Below are positions 13,673-14,582 of a stretch of DNA of 14,582 bases, in pieces. The stretch is from the NCBI GenBank assembly GCA_934215995.1, contig CAKQBC010000026.1, forward strand, positions 1 through 14,582, in the 5' to 3' direction. Made by a program: the position numbers and the translations under genes. Position 1 is the stretch's first letter. Each line of letters opens with the position of its first letter. The stretch comes from an uncultured Bacillus sp. (GTDB lineage Bacteria; Bacillota; Bacilli; Bacillales; DSM-1321). The notes under the pieces were generated by a model. The model made no database searches. It saw only the letters and a program-made list of their open reading frames with translations, and was not told where the DNA came from.

Positions 13673-14582
13673 TCATAATGTGCCGTTGTATAAAGCAGCT
13701 GTGAATTCTGCCCTTGTGGCTTTATCTGTTGGGCGGAATGTGGACGTTTTGTATCCGCCTGTCGTATCAATGTATTTCATGGCTACAATGGCATCGTATG
13801 CCCAGTAGCTGGCCGGCACATCGGTATAGGTGGAGCTTGAAACTGAGCCGCTTGGCACGCTGATTTTCATCGCATTTTTAATGATGACAGCCATCTGCGC
13901 CCGTGTCAGTGTGTCATTCGGGCGGAAAGTTCCGTCACTGAACCCTTGAATGATGCCGAGCTCTCTTACCGCTGCTATATCTTTGGCAAACGTATGGCCA
14001 GAAGACACATCCTTAAATGAGCTGGTCGTTTTTGCCGTATGTTTCAGAACCCTGTTCACGAACGCGGCAGCTTGTCCGCGTGTAACGGAATTGTTCGGGC
14101 GGAATGTCCCGTCTGTGTAACCATTGATGATATTTTTTTCACTTAATGTTTCAATTGCCTTGTAAGCATAATGAGAGGATGAAACGTCGGAAAAATTTCC
14201 TGACGCTGCAGAAACGCTTGTTTTCACGCGTTTAGCGCCTGTATATTTCGGTCCCCAATACGTATTGCTTAAGCTTGCGATTGAAACACCCTTGCTGCTT
14301 GTCGAGCTGATGAAATCATTGCTACCGATATAGATCCCGACATGCGTTACGCCTGAAGTGGAACTATTTGAGAAGAAAACCAAGTCGCCTGGCTGCAGGT
14401 TGCTCTTTGAAACGCTTGTCCCGGCACTTGAGTATTGGCTTGCAGCTGTACGCGGCAATGTAACGCCTACTTGTTTATACACATATACGGTATATCCGGA
14501 GCAATCGAAGCCTGATGTGGTGTTTCCTCCCCATAAATAGGGCACGCCCAAATATTTTTTGGCTATAGTTACGATGTCATTT
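13673..14582 (-). CDS. NlpC/P60 endopeptidase with three C-terminal SLH domains, N-terminus outside the window
   Basis: The frame is open through the right edge, so about 302 residues are visible and any signal peptide lies beyond. The NlpC/P60 domain comes first: AKKYLGVPYLWGG, FDCSGY with the nucleophile Cys27 (visible numbering), LQPGDLVFF and THVGIYIG with His80. The usual third polar residue after FI appears to be Ser. Three SLH modules follow (about 124-172, 186-235, 247-302) with TRGQ, TRAQ and TRAE. Such enzymes cut D-Glu-diaminopimelate or similar bonds in the stem peptide. A TTG at 14551 could be taken as a start, but it falls inside the conserved domain. SLH at the C-terminus is the reverse of the other three genes. 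Confidence 0.92.
   Translation of the reverse strand, partial: NDIVTIAKKYLGVPYLWGGNTTSGFDCSGYTVYVYKQVGVTLPRTAASQYSSAGTSVSKSNLQPGDLVFFSNSSTSGVTHVGIYIGSNDFISSTSSKGVSIASLSNTYWGPKYTGAKRVKTSVSAASGNFSDVSSSHYAYKAIETLSEKNIINGYTDGTFRPNNSVTRGQAAAFVNRVLKHTAKTTSSFKDVSSGHTFAKDIAAVRELGIIQGFSDGTFRPNDTLTRAQMAVIIKNAMKISVPSGSVSSSTYTDVPASYWAYDAIVAMKYIDTTGGYKTSTFRPTDKATRAEFTAALYNGTL

Noticed and set aside
1..14582. CRISPR array, tRNA, rRNA or prophage genes
   Set aside because: No regularly spaced identical repeats, no cloverleaf or rRNA segment and no phage protein were seen.

Overview
The window looks like a piece of a low-to-mid G+C Gram-positive chromosome of the Bacillaceae type. The evidence is strong purine-rich Shine-Dalgarno sites, occasional TTG starts, and close protein families such as TagA, CsaB, SLH-domain autolysins and a CAP protein. 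I cannot name a species from sequence alone.

Left half (1-7238): envelope polysaccharide genes in two divergent groups. On the minus strand are a UDP-ManNAc dehydrogenase (wecC-like), a TagA/WecG glycosyltransferase and a GT4 glycosyltransferase that runs off the left edge. Terminator-like hairpins separate these three. On the plus strand are csaB (polysaccharide pyruvyltransferase), a second GT4 glycosyltransferase and a MurJ/MviN-type flippase. The 355-bp divergent spacer (2940-3294) has an extended -10 promoter candidate in each direction.

Middle (7239-7760): a small VOC/glyoxalase-fold gene broken by a one-base frameshift, bounded by terminators.

Right half (7762-14582): four minus-strand genes for secreted cell-wall proteins with SLH domains. 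They are two paralogous SLH-glucosaminidase proteins on either side of an SLH-CAP protein, then an NlpC/P60-SLH protein whose N-terminus lies beyond the window. Three carry SLH at the N-terminus and the NlpC/P60 protein carries it at the C-terminus. The three complete genes have their own upstream sequences, and all four have terminator hairpins downstream, so they look separately transcribed.

How the genes fit together: SLH domains bind secondary cell wall polysaccharide (SCWP) carrying pyruvylated ManNAc, and CsaB adds that pyruvate. TagA makes the ManNAc-GlcNAc lipid-linked precursor in related pathways, the GT4 enzymes could extend it, and a flippase could export it. The window therefore seems to hold part of the machinery for an anchor polymer next to wall hydrolases that would dock on it. 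No S-layer structural protein is visible here.

Intergenic regions hold further signals: a 10-bp-arm inverted repeat over a promoter (9779-9803), four degenerate 21-bp tandem repeats (9912-9995), phased TTGT(C/A)AT repeats (11190-11218), a 31-residue membrane-peptide ORF with a 22-bp perfect palindrome upstream (13361-13510), and a hairpin resembling an IS200/IS605 right end (13546-13598).
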